Source: Sulfuricurvum sp. (GTDB taxonomy: Bacteria > Campylobacterota > Campylobacteria > Campylobacterales > Sulfurimonadaceae). Taken from it: DNA of 64,000 nucleotides. The translations under genes and the position numbers were made by a program. Below, in pieces: positions 37,414 through 46,573 of the stretch; position 1 is the stretch's first letter, and the number at the start of each line of letters is the position of its first letter. The notes below the pieces were generated by a model. It was not told the DNA's origin and made no database searches. It saw only the letters and a list, made by a program, of their open reading frames with translations. The stretch spans positions 1 to 64,000 of the forward strand of contig NZ_JAQUHV010000011.1 in the NCBI RefSeq assembly GCF_028681615.1. Reading direction: 5' to 3'.

Positions 37414-37920
37414 ATGTTCGGACGCAAAGAACTTAAAACCTACACCCCTACAGCCGAAGAATTGGCAAGCTACCAATGGGCAAAAATGACCACTGCAAAA
37501 GGGGTTATGTGGATCAAATTGTATAACGATGAGACTCCAAACACCGTTGCAAACTTCGCTGCACTTGTAAACGACGGGTACTACAACGGCCTTAACTTTC
37601 ACCGTGTAATCCCTGGATTCATGGCTCAGGGCGGATGTCCTCACGGTACAGGTACAGGCGGTCCGGGTTGGGCTATTCCGTGTGAAACATCACTCAATAA
37701 ACACCGTCACGTCAAAGGAACTCTTTCTATGGCGCATGCAGGACCAAACACCGGCGGAAGCCAATTCTTCATCTGTTTCGTAAACTGCCCTCACCTTGAC
37801 GGCGTGCACACCGTATTCGGCGGAATCGAAGCAGACGATGCAGAATCAATGGCAGTTCTTGACAGTATCCAAATGCGCGACATCATTGAAAAAGTCGAAA
37901 TTTTGGCTGAGAAAAACTAA
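37414..37920 (+). CDS. Peptidyl-prolyl cis-trans isomerase, cyclophilin type
   Basis: A 168-residue cytosolic cyclophilin, no signal peptide. Family motifs are complete: NFAALVNDGYYNGLNFHRVI, FMAQGGCPHGTGTGGPGW, GTLSMAHAGPNTGGSQFFI and LDGVHTVFGGI. The catalytic arginine is in FHRVIPGF. It speeds proline isomerisation during protein folding. Three bases separate it from queH, so the two share a transcript, though no functional link is evident. Confidence 0.95.
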   Translation: MFGRKELKTYTPTAEELASYQWAKMTTAKGVMWIKLYNDETPNTVANFAALVNDGYYNGLNFHRVIPGFMAQGGCPHGTGTGGPGWAIPCETSLNKHRHVKGTLSMAHAGPNTGGSQFFICFVNCPHLDGVHTVFGGIEADDAESMAVLDSIQMRDIIEKVEILAEKN

Positions 37921-37923
37921 ATT

Positions 37924-39003
37924 ATGCTCGTACACATCTGCTGTAGCGTTGATTCCCATTTCTTTATGGAGAAACTGCAGCAGGAATTCCCCGACGAAAA
38001 ACTCGTCGGGTTCTTCTATGACCCCAATATCCACCCTTACAGCGAATACAAGCTCCGTCTTCTCGATGTAGAGCGCAGCTGCAAAAAACTGGGCATTGAG
38101 CTGATAGAAGGCGAATACGACTACGAGAACTGGATGGATGCCGTCCGCGGTTTGGAAAAAGAACCTGAGAAGGGTGCACGCTGTGAAGTCTGTTTCGACA
38201 AACGTTTCGAAGTGAGTGCGCACAAAGCACTCGAGCTGGGCGAGAAATCGATGACCACCACCTTGCTGGTCAGCCCTCTCAAATCTCAAGAACAGCTCAA
38301 AAAATCCGGCGATGCATTTCACGCAACGCATGGCGTCGAGTTCATCGCGTTTGACTACCGTAAAAACGGCGGAACCAACGATCAGGGCAGAGTTAGCAAA
38401 GATCAGCAGCTTTATCGTCAAGACTATTGCGGCTGTATCTACGGGCTCACTATGCAGCGTGACCAGCAGCACCGCTTGATGGATGAGATGTTTTCCCCAA
38501 TTTCGCGCCAGATCCTCCCTGCTTCGATCGAAGAGCGTTTGGAACTCTACACCCGCCGCATGGAACTCGAAGAACAATCTATCCCGTACCGTATTATTAA
38601 AGAGCGGTTTTTAAACTACCGTCTCCTACGTTCTTCGCTCAAAGTCGGTTCCGAAATCATCCCTTCTTATCCCCTCTTCTATTCAACGATTAACCGCACA
38701 CAGGCGCAGGGAAATATCGATTTTGAAATCGACGGACAGTTTTTTATGAATCGTGAAGAGGTGCGATTCATTACCCTTGAAACCTTTAATACCCTCACCT
38801 CATCCGCATATAAAAATACAAAAGAATTGATGTTTTATGCACCGTCTGTTGAAACTGAAATCAACCTTCGCTCTCGTCTTACGGGAAGCCCGTTTAACAC
38901 TTCGGCAATTATCGTCGTTGATCAGATACCGAGCGCTAAAATTTCTATTGTCTTAGAAACAAAAAAATATGATGATACGAGAGAGAAACTTATTACTCTA
39001 TAG
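37924..39003 (+). CDS. queH: Epoxyqueuosine reductase QueH
   Basis: A 359-residue protein of the QueH (DUF208) family, which carries out the last step of queuosine synthesis by reducing epoxyqueuosine in tRNA. The N-terminus has the cysteine pair HICCSVDS (residues 4-8 region), with ARCEVCFDKR near 82 and QDYCGCIYGL near 165, supplying the cluster-binding and redox cysteines. The family core ends near residue 210; the remaining 150 residues form an extension I cannot assign. QueH replaces QueG in organisms lacking it. Confidence 0.9.
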   Translation: MLVHICCSVDSHFFMEKLQQEFPDEKLVGFFYDPNIHPYSEYKLRLLDVERSCKKLGIELIEGEYDYENWMDAVRGLEKEPEKGARCEVCFDKRFEVSAHKALELGEKSMTTTLLVSPLKSQEQLKKSGDAFHATHGVEFIAFDYRKNGGTNDQGRVSKDQQLYRQDYCGCIYGLTMQRDQQHRLMDEMFSPISRQILPASIEERLELYTRRMELEEQSIPYRIIKERFLNYRLLRSSLKVGSEIIPSYPLFYSTINRTQAQGNIDFEIDGQFFMNREEVRFITLETFNTLTSSAYKNTKELMFYAPSVETEINLRSRLTGSPFNTSAIIVVDQIPSAKISIVLETKKYDDTREKLITL

Positions 39004-39071
39004 AATTGAATTCATCTGCTTCGCTTACTTTTTAACCACCCATAGCACAGACCTTGCACTATAATGTCTCT

Positions 39072-40670
39072 ATGGAAAACTTACTCTTAACAATCTTTTT
39101 AACCATTGCCATTTCAACGGTATTGAACATCATCCTCAAACGGTTCGGTGTTTCCCATATATTGGGTTATATTGCCACCGGAACCATCATCAGCTATCTT
39201 TTCGGATTCAATGGAGACGGAATCGATTCGCTCAATCTTATCGGCGAATTCGGGATCGTATTTTTGATGTTCACCATCGGGCTGGAACTGAGTCTGGATA
39301 AAATCAAAAAAATGAAAGAGATTCTCCTGACCAACGGTCTGCTGCAGGTCGTCTTTAGCGTCGGAGTGATCTTTTTACTCTCTTTTTATCTTTTTCATCT
39401 CAATTTCAATACTTCGCTCATTATCTCGTTGGCATTTTCGCTCTCATCTACGGCTATCGTCCTGACATACCTCAAAGAGTCCAAGGATATCCATACGCCA
39501 TATGGGCAAAAATCGATGGGGATTTTGATCTTTCAGGATTTGGCAGTTATCCCTATATTGCTCCTCATCACCTTTTTGTCCAATGATGGCGCATCGATCG
39601 GTGAAATCCTTTTAAAAACCGTTATATCCGCCATATTTGTTGTCGTATTCATGTTTACGGTCGGAGAAAAAATCGTCAATGCCCTGTTGCAATTTTCCGC
39701 AAAAACTGAGTTGGAAGAGCTCTTTTTGGGTTCGGTCTTTTCTATCCTCATCGGGGCATCGCTGCTTGCCCATTCGATGGGCTTTACCTATTCGCTGGGA
39801 GCGTTTATTGCCGGAATGATCATTGCCGATACCCGCTACAACGTTAAAGTCGAATCGGATATCGCCAGCTACAAAGACCTGCTTCTTGGAACCTTTTTCT
39901 TCGGTGTCGGGACGAAAATCGATATGGTCTACTTTATGTCCAATATCCATATCATTATTTTTGTTTTCGTCTTCGCCATGCTTTTCAAAGCACTCGTCAT
40001 TTACGCTATCATCCGACGCAATTCGGATAAAAACACCTCAGCAAAAACGGCGCTTTCTCTGGCACAAATCGGAGAATTTTCGTTTGCTGTTTTTGCCCTT
40101 GCAGGCTCACAAAAACTGATCAGCGACGAGATGGCGAGTTTTTTGATTCTGGTAAGTGTTATTTCGATGATTCTTACCCCGTTTATCATCGGAAACATCT
40201 ATAAACTCTCCTCCTATTTTGAGAAAGAGTTTTATGAGTCCGACGTCATTACCCCTATCGAACGCCAAGATCATATTATCGTTGCCGGGTTTGCAATGCT
40301 GGGGAAAATCGTTGCCGCTTCATTGCAATCCAAAGGGGCTAACTTTATTATCATCTCCGACAATCTCAAGCACGTTTTACATGCCAGAAAACTGGGATAT
40401 ATGGCCTATTTCGGGCACTTAAACAAACTCCCCGTTTTAGAGTCTCTGATGGTCAAAGAAGCCAAAGCGATCATCATTACAATGAGCAGCGAACAAAACA
40501 GACGTCTCATCAGCGAAGCCGTTTTAAATTACGATAAAGATGCCAATGTTATTATCAAAATCGACAGTGTCGATGAACGTAAAAGTATGCGGGATCTACC
40601 GGAATTAGAGTTCGTGGATGCAAGCTTTGAAGTGGCGAATCTGCTGGTCAATCATGCCCTTAAAAATTGA
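39072..40670 (+). CDS. CPA2-family monovalent cation:proton antiporter (KefB-like) with RCK domain
   Basis: A 532-residue membrane protein. About 12 helices (residues 1-375) form a CPA2 antiporter: GYIATGTIISYLFG, FTIGLELSLDKIKK and LSLSSTAIVLTYL with the family's conserved acidic and TA residues. A cytosolic TrkA-N/RCK Rossmann domain follows from about 395 (DHIIVAGFAMLGKIVAA). Such proteins exchange potassium or sodium for protons. I prefer ATG 39072 to an in-frame TTG at 39054. Neither has a clear ribosome-binding site. A TATAAT at 39060-39065 lies only 6 bases before the ATG. Confidence 0.88.
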   Translation: MENLLLTIFLTIAISTVLNIILKRFGVSHILGYIATGTIISYLFGFNGDGIDSLNLIGEFGIVFLMFTIGLELSLDKIKKMKEILLTNGLLQVVFSVGVIFLLSFYLFHLNFNTSLIISLAFSLSSTAIVLTYLKESKDIHTPYGQKSMGILIFQDLAVIPILLLITFLSNDGASIGEILLKTVISAIFVVVFMFTVGEKIVNALLQFSAKTELEELFLGSVFSILIGASLLAHSMGFTYSLGAFIAGMIIADTRYNVKVESDIASYKDLLLGTFFFGVGTKIDMVYFMSNIHIIIFVFVFAMLFKALVIYAIIRRNSDKNTSAKTALSLAQIGEFSFAVFALAGSQKLISDEMASFLILVSVISMILTPFIIGNIYKLSSYFEKEFYESDVITPIERQDHIIVAGFAMLGKIVAASLQSKGANFIIISDNLKHVLHARKLGYMAYFGHLNKLPVLESLMVKEAKAIIITMSSEQNRRLISEAVLNYDKDANVIIKIDSVDERKSMRDLPELEFVDASFEVANLLVNHALKN

Positions 40671-40697
40671 TTTGACACCCTACTCCCTTTTTTCTGC

Positions 40698-42011
40698 TTA
40701 GAGAAGTTTGATAGACGCATTCACCCTGTTTTTGCCACTCTCTTTTGCACCGTACAATGCATCATCCGCATCTTTGAAAACCTGATTCAAATCTTCATAA
40801 TCACTCACCTGAGCCACGCCGAAACTGCAGGTGACACGGCCGACTTTATCTATGGGCTCAGAGTCGAAAATGGTACGAATCTCTTCCGCTTTGAGTATGG
40901 CTAAATTCAAATCGGCATGCGGTAAGAGGATGATAAACTCTTCACCTCCCCATCGTGCAAAAATATCGGAATTTCTCAAACACAGTTTCGTCCGGTTGGA
41001 TATGTTCACCAATACCGTGTCTCCGACATCATGTCCATACGTATCATTAATACGTTTAAAATCGTCGATATCAAATAGGATAATGGAAAGGGGATGATTG
41101 TATCGTTGTGCCCGCTTGGATTCAGAGTGAAACAGCGTATCAAAATTTTGCCGGTTGTTACTGTTGGTCAAATAATCGTGGGTTGCCATTTGATAATAAC
41201 TTTCTTTCTCTTTGATGGCCTGAACCCGCTTCGTAATATCGTTGATGATTGCAACGAAACTTTCCCGCCCGCCAAAATTCATCAACTGCAAACGAATGTC
41301 CACATGATACGAAGAACCGTCTTTACGTTCATGCACGGTTTCAAAGACGATCTGCTCCTGTTCGTACTGCAAAAGAGGCGTAATCAACTCCTGAAACTGC
41401 TCTTTTGTGTAATACGGCTTAATCTCTAACGGAGTCATCTGTTTGAATTCAGCAGCAGTGTATCCGCTGTTTAGGAGCGCCCCCCGGTTGACATACGAAA
41501 AGCGCAAACTCTCTTTATCAAAAATATAGATTTCATTCAGAGAATTTTCGATGAGATTTTGAAACTCGTTTTTTTCTTCTCTCGCCTTCATAATCGTATC
41601 GGTATGCATTTGCAGCACCCCTTTGAAATTCGCATTAAAAAGATAGCAGATAGCACTGTGCAAAGTTTCTGTGAAGAGATTCTGCCGGATCATTTCATTT
41701 ATCATAGACTCTCGAAAATGAATACAGATTAAATAGAGTTCAGATACCGTGATATTTTTTGCCTCAAAAAACAGAAGAAGATTATTAATCGTCGGGCAAT
41801 TGCCTATTTGCTGTTTTCCTTTGATGACATCAATAAAATATTCCATAACATTACGGGCATAGTGTTCTCTAAATTCATTTATATCGATATCTTTGGACGA
41901 CAATACTTGCGATACTTCAGTATTATTGACCCATTTTGTAATAATTGAATGTTTAAACGTTTCTATACTATTCAGATGTTCGTATAAAACAACTATTTCT
42001 GGCTGTATCAT
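40698..42011 (-). CDS. PAS-GGDEF diguanylate cyclase with N-terminal helical sensor domain
   Basis: A 437-residue cytosolic protein. The first 150 residues are helical and recall RsbRD-type N-terminal sensor bundles. A PAS domain (about 150-265, ending FVAIINDITKRVQ) and a GGDEF domain (about 280-435) follow. The active site is RWGGEEF, an accepted functional variant, and an RxxD inhibitory site (RNSD) lies five residues upstream, so it should be an active, product-inhibited diguanylate cyclase. There is no EAL domain. It is monocistronic and convergent with the antiporter gene. Confidence 0.9.
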   Translation of the reverse strand: MIQPEIVVLYEHLNSIETFKHSIITKWVNNTEVSQVLSSKDIDINEFREHYARNVMEYFIDVIKGKQQIGNCPTINNLLLFFEAKNITVSELYLICIHFRESMINEMIRQNLFTETLHSAICYLFNANFKGVLQMHTDTIMKAREEKNEFQNLIENSLNEIYIFDKESLRFSYVNRGALLNSGYTAAEFKQMTPLEIKPYYTKEQFQELITPLLQYEQEQIVFETVHERKDGSSYHVDIRLQLMNFGGRESFVAIINDITKRVQAIKEKESYYQMATHDYLTNSNNRQNFDTLFHSESKRAQRYNHPLSIILFDIDDFKRINDTYGHDVGDTVLVNISNRTKLCLRNSDIFARWGGEEFIILLPHADLNLAILKAEEIRTIFDSEPIDKVGRVTCSFGVAQVSDYEDLNQVFKDADDALYGAKESGKNRVNASIKLL

Positions 42012-42204
42012 GAGGTGCCCCCTCTTTGATATTTTGGAGTATTACTATAATTTTTTTCTATATCTCCCTTTTTCTACTGTTTACCATATTAGCACAGATT
42101 TAATCCATAGATATCAATTTTATATATTTCTTCCTATTTCATGAGCCAAAACACATGATAAAGCGAAAGAACTACATATAATCAATTATTAACACTTTTT
42201 GCGG

Positions 42205-42210
42205 TAAAAT
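42205..42210 (+). promoter_or_regulatory. -10 box upstream of fabZ
   Basis: TAAAAT preceded by TTTTTGCGG lies 34 bases before ATG 42244. It is the only promoter-like element recognised in the 220-base gap to the GGDEF gene, and probably drives fabZ-lpxA-clpX and beyond. The rest of the gap is AT-rich with nothing else recognisable. Confidence 0.55.
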
Positions 42211-42243
42211 TGGGCGATTTTTTACCCTAAGGTGTTCACAAAT

Positions 42244-42687
42244 ATGATAGATGTCGTTCAAATTCAAAAAATTTTACCCCACCGTTTCCCATTTCTCCTT
42301 GTAGATCGAGTAACTAATCTTACTCCCAACGAGTCACTTATCGGTTACAAAAACGTCACCATCGGTGAACAAATTTTTGAAGGCCACTTTCCGGGTCATC
42401 CGATCTATCCGGGGGTTATGATACTTGAAGGTATGGCCCAAGCCGGCGGTATCCTCGCATTTCAAAGTATGGATATGACTGAAGCCGAAGCGGCACAAAA
42501 AGTCGTCTACTTCATGAGTATCGACGGCGCAAAATTTCGCGCCCCCGTTCGCCCGGGAGATCGTTTGGAATACCGTATGAATGTAGTAAAACACAAAGGC
42601 GCTATCTGGGTACTCGAAGGTAAAGCGTATGTAGATGACGTGCTCGTATCTGAAGCCGAACTCAAAGCAATGATCGTGGATAAGTAG
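42244..42687 (+). CDS. fabZ: 3-hydroxyacyl-ACP dehydratase FabZ
   Basis: A 147-residue hot-dog-fold dehydratase that dehydrates 3-hydroxyacyl-ACP in fatty acid synthesis. It opens [17 protein letters not shown]. Catalytic H48 is in [12 protein letters not shown] and E62 in ILEGMAQ, matching the family pair. I start at ATG 42244, which gives the usual length and has AAGG upstream; a GTG at 42232 would add four residues. LpxA follows after 5 bases, the usual lipid A gene order, since both enzymes draw on 3-hydroxyacyl-ACP. Confidence 0.96.
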   Translation: MIDVVQIQKILPHRFPFLLVDRVTNLTPNESLIGYKNVTIGEQIFEGHFPGHPIYPGVMILEGMAQAGGILAFQSMDMTEAEAAQKVVYFMSIDGAKFRAPVRPGDRLEYRMNVVKHKGAIWVLEGKAYVDDVLVSEAELKAMIVDK

Positions 42688-42692
42688 GCCGT

Positions 42693-43478
42693 ATGAGTCT
42701 TATTTCACCGCACGCGATCATAGAAGAAGGTGCCGTAATCGGCAAAGATGTCGAAATCGGACCGTTTTGCTTTATCTCCGGAAAAGCTAAAATCGGACGT
42801 GGGACAAAAATTGCCGCAAGTACCTGTATCTATGGCAATACTACGATCGGCGAATACAATGAGATCTTCTCGCATGCCGTATTGGGTTCGATTCCTCAGG
42901 ATTTAAAATATGCAGGGGAAGAAGTCGAACTGATCATAGGCGATTACAATAAAATCCGCGAGTTTACCCTCTTTAATCCCGGAACAGCCGGCGGCGGCGG
43001 TAAAACGATCGTGGGTTCCCATAATCTCTTTATGGGGTACGTCCATTTAGGACACGACGTTATTATCGGAGATTATTGTATACTGGCCAATGCCGCGACC
43101 TTAGCCGGGCATGTGGAAATGGGTAATTACGCCGTAATCGGCGGAATGACTCCGGTCCATCAGTTCGTCAAAATAGGCGATTATGCTATGATAGCCGGAG
43201 CTTCGGCACTTTCTCAAGATGTCCCTCCGTATTGTTTGGCCGAAGGCAATCGTGCAGTTCTACGCGGATTAAACCTCAACGGCCTGCGCCGCCATCTGGA
43301 GCGCAGCGATATCGATGCACTACGAAGTGCTTATCGCGAACTCTTCGAATCCGGTAAACCGCTCCAAGAACAAGCAGCTTCCTTACTGGAAGAAAGTGAA
43401 AGTCGATTCGTTAAAAACCTTTGTACTTTTATTGTTAACACCAAACGGGGAATCCCCTACGAAAGGAATCAATCATGA
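42693..43478 (+). CDS. lpxA: UDP-N-acetylglucosamine acyltransferase LpxA
   Basis: A 261-residue acyltransferase that adds a 3-hydroxyacyl chain to UDP-GlcNAc in the first step of lipid A synthesis. A left-handed beta-helix of hexapeptide repeats fills residues 1-190 ([18 protein letters not shown] and onward). The catalytic histidine lies in [11 protein letters not shown] near residue 120, and a helical C-terminus follows. The stop overlaps the clpX start by 4 bases (ATGA). Confidence 0.96.
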   Translation: MSLISPHAIIEEGAVIGKDVEIGPFCFISGKAKIGRGTKIAASTCIYGNTTIGEYNEIFSHAVLGSIPQDLKYAGEEVELIIGDYNKIREFTLFNPGTAGGGGKTIVGSHNLFMGYVHLGHDVIIGDYCILANAATLAGHVEMGNYAVIGGMTPVHQFVKIGDYAMIAGASALSQDVPPYCLAEGNRAVLRGLNLNGLRRHLERSDIDALRSAYRELFESGKPLQEQAASLLEESESRFVKNLCTFIVNTKRGIPYERNQS

Positions 43479-44707
43479 TTCATCGCCATTGCAGTTTCTG
43501 TGACGCAACAGAAAGCGATCATAATCCGCTTATCGCCGGAGCCAATGTCTACATATGCAAAAACTGTGTTTTTTCTGCCTATAAAATTATGTTCGGTGAT
43601 TCCGACGGTGAAAATGACACAACCCATGAACATATCAATACTGAGCTTATAACACCTAAAGAGCTTAATGCCTTTTTGGGACAGTACATTATCGGACAAC
43701 AACGGGCACGCAAACTCCTCTCCGTTGCCGTATATAATCACTATAAACGTATCTTCAAACATACTCATATCGAAGACGATACGGAAATTGCCAAATCCAA
43801 CGTTTTATTGATCGGACCGACCGGTAGCGGTAAAACATTGATGGCACAAACCATTGCACGCGTCCTCAATGTCCCTATCGCGATTGCGGACGCCACCAGC
43901 CTTACAGAAGCGGGATACGTCGGTGAAGATGTCGAAAACATCCTTACAAAACTCCTCCAAGCAGCTGACGGTGATGTAGAACGGGCACAGCAAGGGATCG
44001 TATTTATCGATGAGATTGATAAAATTTCCCGTATGAGCGAAAACCGCTCGATCACCCGTGACGTATCGGGTGAGGGAGTACAGCAGGCTCTTCTTAAAAT
44101 CATCGAAGGTGCCGTTGTCAACATCCCTCCTAAAGGGGGACGAAAACACCCGAATCAAGATTTCATCCAAATCGATACTTCCGGAATTCTCTTCATTTGC
44201 GGCGGAGCCTTTGACGGCCTCGGTCAAATTCTTGAGCGTAAAAAGGGCAATAATGTTATGGGATTCGGTCATGACAAACGCAGTACTACCGATATCGATG
44301 ACAGTTTCGAAAATGTTGAACCCGATGATCTGGTTAGTTACGGTTTGATTCCTGAATTGATCGGACGTCTTCCGATTATTGCATCGTTGAATAAAATCAC
44401 CGAAGAAGAGATGGTTCGCATCCTGACCGAACCGAAAAATTCATTGGTCAAACAATACACTAAACTTTTCGCTATTGATGATGTTGAACTCTCTTTTGAA
44501 AAAGAAGCGTTAAACGCAATTGCAGCCAAAGCTTTGGCACGTAAAACCGGAGCGCGTGGACTTCGTGCCATCATGGAAGAGACGATGGGAGACATTATGT
44601 ACGAGCTTCCCGAGTACAGCGGATATGAAGTGCTTATCACTAAAGACGTCGTAGACGAAAAAACACAACCTGTATACATTAAAAAACCCAATCAAAAAAG
44701 TGCATAG
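43475..44707 (+). CDS. clpX: ATP-dependent Clp protease ATPase subunit ClpX
   Basis: A 410-residue AAA+ unfoldase. The N-terminal zinc-binding domain has CSFC (about 6-9) and CKNC (about 28-31). Walker A is [12 protein letters not shown] (about 108) and Walker B is IVFIDEIDK. The sensor-2 and C-terminal regions are complete ([21 protein letters not shown]). It unfolds substrates and feeds them to ClpP. It is coupled to lpxA by a 4-base overlap and precedes mreB by 8 bases, an arrangement shared with Campylobacter. Confidence 0.97.
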   Translation: MIHRHCSFCDATESDHNPLIAGANVYICKNCVFSAYKIMFGDSDGENDTTHEHINTELITPKELNAFLGQYIIGQQRARKLLSVAVYNHYKRIFKHTHIEDDTEIAKSNVLLIGPTGSGKTLMAQTIARVLNVPIAIADATSLTEAGYVGEDVENILTKLLQAADGDVERAQQGIVFIDEIDKISRMSENRSITRDVSGEGVQQALLKIIEGAVVNIPPKGGRKHPNQDFIQIDTSGILFICGGAFDGLGQILERKKGNNVMGFGHDKRSTTDIDDSFENVEPDDLVSYGLIPELIGRLPIIASLNKITEEEMVRILTEPKNSLVKQYTKLFAIDDVELSFEKEALNAIAAKALARKTGARGLRAIMEETMGDIMYELPEYSGYEVLITKDVVDEKTQPVYIKKPNQKSA

Positions 44708-44715
44708 GAGAGACA

Positions 44716-45753
44716 ATGCTATTTAATAAACTTATCGGAATGTTCTCAAACGATCTCTCTATCGACTTAGGAACGGCAAATACCATTGTAATTGCAAAAG
44801 GGAAAGGGATCATAATAAACGAACCTTCCGTTGTGGCGGTAAAAATGGAGAAATACGGTCAACAACGTGTTTTGGCTGTCGGTCGCGAGGCCAAAGAGAT
44901 GGTCGGTAAAACACCGGGAAATATCAAAGCGATCCGTCCTATGCGTGACGGTGTTATCGCCGACTTTGATATGACCGAAAAAATGATCCGCAAATTTATC
45001 GAAAAAGCACACGGGCGCAGCAGTCTTATAAGCCCCCGTATCATCATCTGTATCCCTTACGGATTGACACAAGTCGAACGAAAAGCGGTACGTGAATCGG
45101 CCATGAGCGCCGGAGCACGTGAAGTGTATCTGATCGATGAACCGATGGCGGCAGCTATCGGTGCAGGGATCGATATCCGCGAACCGAAAGGAAATATTGT
45201 CGTCGATATCGGCGGCGGTACGACTGAAATCGGTGTTGTCTCCTTGGGTGGATTGGTATTGTGCCGTTCTATCCGTGTGGCAGGGGACAAAATTGACCGT
45301 TCCATCATGGATTATGTCAAACGAAAATACAACCTTCTTATCGGTGAACGCATCTCTGAGGACATCAAAATCAACATCGGTACGGCAATGCCTTTGGCTC
45401 AAGAGCTTAAGATGATTATCAACGGCCGTGATCAGGTCGAAGGACTACTCACATCAATCGAGCTTTCCAGCGAAGATGCGCGTGAAGCAATGCGTGAACC
45501 TCTCAAAGAGATCCTTGAAGCGATTCGTGACGTACTTGAAAATATGCCGCCGGACCTTGCAGGTGACATCGTAAATAACGGACTTATCCTTACAGGCGGC
45601 GGTGCATTGATCCGCCAATTGGATAAATACCTCTCTGAAATCATCAAAATTCCCGTTTACGTTGCTGATGAGCCGCTTTTGTGTGTTGCACGCGGAACCG
45701 GCCGTGCACTAGAAGAGATCGATCAACTCCACGAACTTTTCGATAATGAATAA
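44716..45753 (+). CDS. mreB: Rod shape-determining protein MreB
   Basis: A 345-residue bacterial actin. It starts MLFNKLIGMFSNDLSIDLG, with the phosphate-1 motif IDLGTANTIV, phosphate-2 VVDIGGGTTEIGV and adenosine motif LTGGGALI. MreB filaments position cell-wall synthesis along the cylinder, so the organism is probably a rod or curved rod. The gene overlaps mreC by 8 bases. Confidence 0.97.
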   Translation: MLFNKLIGMFSNDLSIDLGTANTIVIAKGKGIIINEPSVVAVKMEKYGQQRVLAVGREAKEMVGKTPGNIKAIRPMRDGVIADFDMTEKMIRKFIEKAHGRSSLISPRIIICIPYGLTQVERKAVRESAMSAGAREVYLIDEPMAAAIGAGIDIREPKGNIVVDIGGGTTEIGVVSLGGLVLCRSIRVAGDKIDRSIMDYVKRKYNLLIGERISEDIKINIGTAMPLAQELKMIINGRDQVEGLLTSIELSSEDAREAMREPLKEILEAIRDVLENMPPDLAGDIVNNGLILTGGGALIRQLDKYLSEIIKIPVYVADEPLLCVARGTGRALEEIDQLHELFDNE

Positions 45754-46507
45754 ACAAGCGTTGAGTCTTGCACTCACACTTGCCCTTGTGGTGGGTGGAG
45801 CGCTTTATTTTACCAATCTCCTCCAATCCCCGATTGTCCGTTTAACCCTTCTGATAAAATCCAGCTACCATGATGGAATTGAAAACATTGAACATACTTT
45901 TGAAGAACATTTCAATCAGCAGGCCACCATCATCGATTTACGCGAAAAAAATCGTTATTATGAACAGCAGCTGCTCCATTTTCATCAAATAGCCGATGAT
46001 TACCAAAAACTGATTCAAGAAGAGAACAGCACGATTCAAACCGATGCAAAAGTAGAGTTGGTACGAACCCTCTCCTACGTCCGCTTCGGCGATCCGTACC
46101 GAGTATGGATCGAGATGGATAATTTTGACGTTAAAAAAGTATACGGGCTCCTTTATCGCGGTTATGCTTCAGGCATCGTCGTCTCTAACAACAACAAGGC
46201 CATGGCGCTCCTTAACGGAGATGTCAAAAGCTCATATGCCGTCAATATCGGTGCATCAATGGCACCGGGAATCGTGCGCGGCAATAATGAACGGCGGCTG
46301 ATTGTGGAATTTATTCCGACATGGATCCCTATTTCCGTCGGCGATGAAGTGGTCACATCCGGATTGGATCGTATCTTTTTAGCCGGATTAAAAGTGGGAA
46401 GAGTCGTCTCGATTACCAGAGCAAGCGGATATCAAAGTGCCGTTATCGAACCCTATTTTTACGGCAAAAATCCCGCCTATTTTCATGTCATAACACAGGT
46501 ACGATAG
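45746..46507 (+). CDS. mreC: Rod shape-determining protein MreC
   Basis: A 253-residue inner-membrane protein: one N-terminal helix (about 5-25), a periplasmic coiled coil (about 50-90), then the paired beta-barrels of MreC (RFGDPYRVWIEMDN through VTSGLDRIFLAGLKVGRVV). It links MreB to the wall-synthesis machinery. It starts inside the mreB stop region. No mreD follows; carB comes next under its own promoter. Confidence 0.93.
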   Translation: MNKQALSLALTLALVVGGALYFTNLLQSPIVRLTLLIKSSYHDGIENIEHTFEEHFNQQATIIDLREKNRYYEQQLLHFHQIADDYQKLIQEENSTIQTDAKVELVRTLSYVRFGDPYRVWIEMDNFDVKKVYGLLYRGYASGIVVSNNNKAMALLNGDVKSSYAVNIGASMAPGIVRGNNERRLIVEFIPTWIPISVGDEVVTSGLDRIFLAGLKVGRVVSITRASGYQSAVIEPYFYGKNPAYFHVITQVR

Positions 46508-46533
46508 ACTCTGTAATCGGATTTTAAGTGCTT

Positions 46534-46565
46534 CTCGTCTATAATAATAAAATTTTTATGACGAG
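46534..46565 (+). promoter_or_regulatory. carB promoter with flanking inverted repeat
   Basis: TATAAT at 46540-46545 is flanked by CTCGTC (46534-46539) and GACGAG (46560-46565). The second arm merges into the GAGGGG ribosome-binding site of carB. The -35 is weak. The repeat could be an operator; nothing proves it. Confidence 0.45.
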
Positions 46566-46573
46566 GGGTCTCA

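Noticed and set aside
42012-42243. The longest gap without a gene (about 220 bases).
   Set aside because: AT-rich, with only the fabZ promoter recognised; small open frames have no coding signal.
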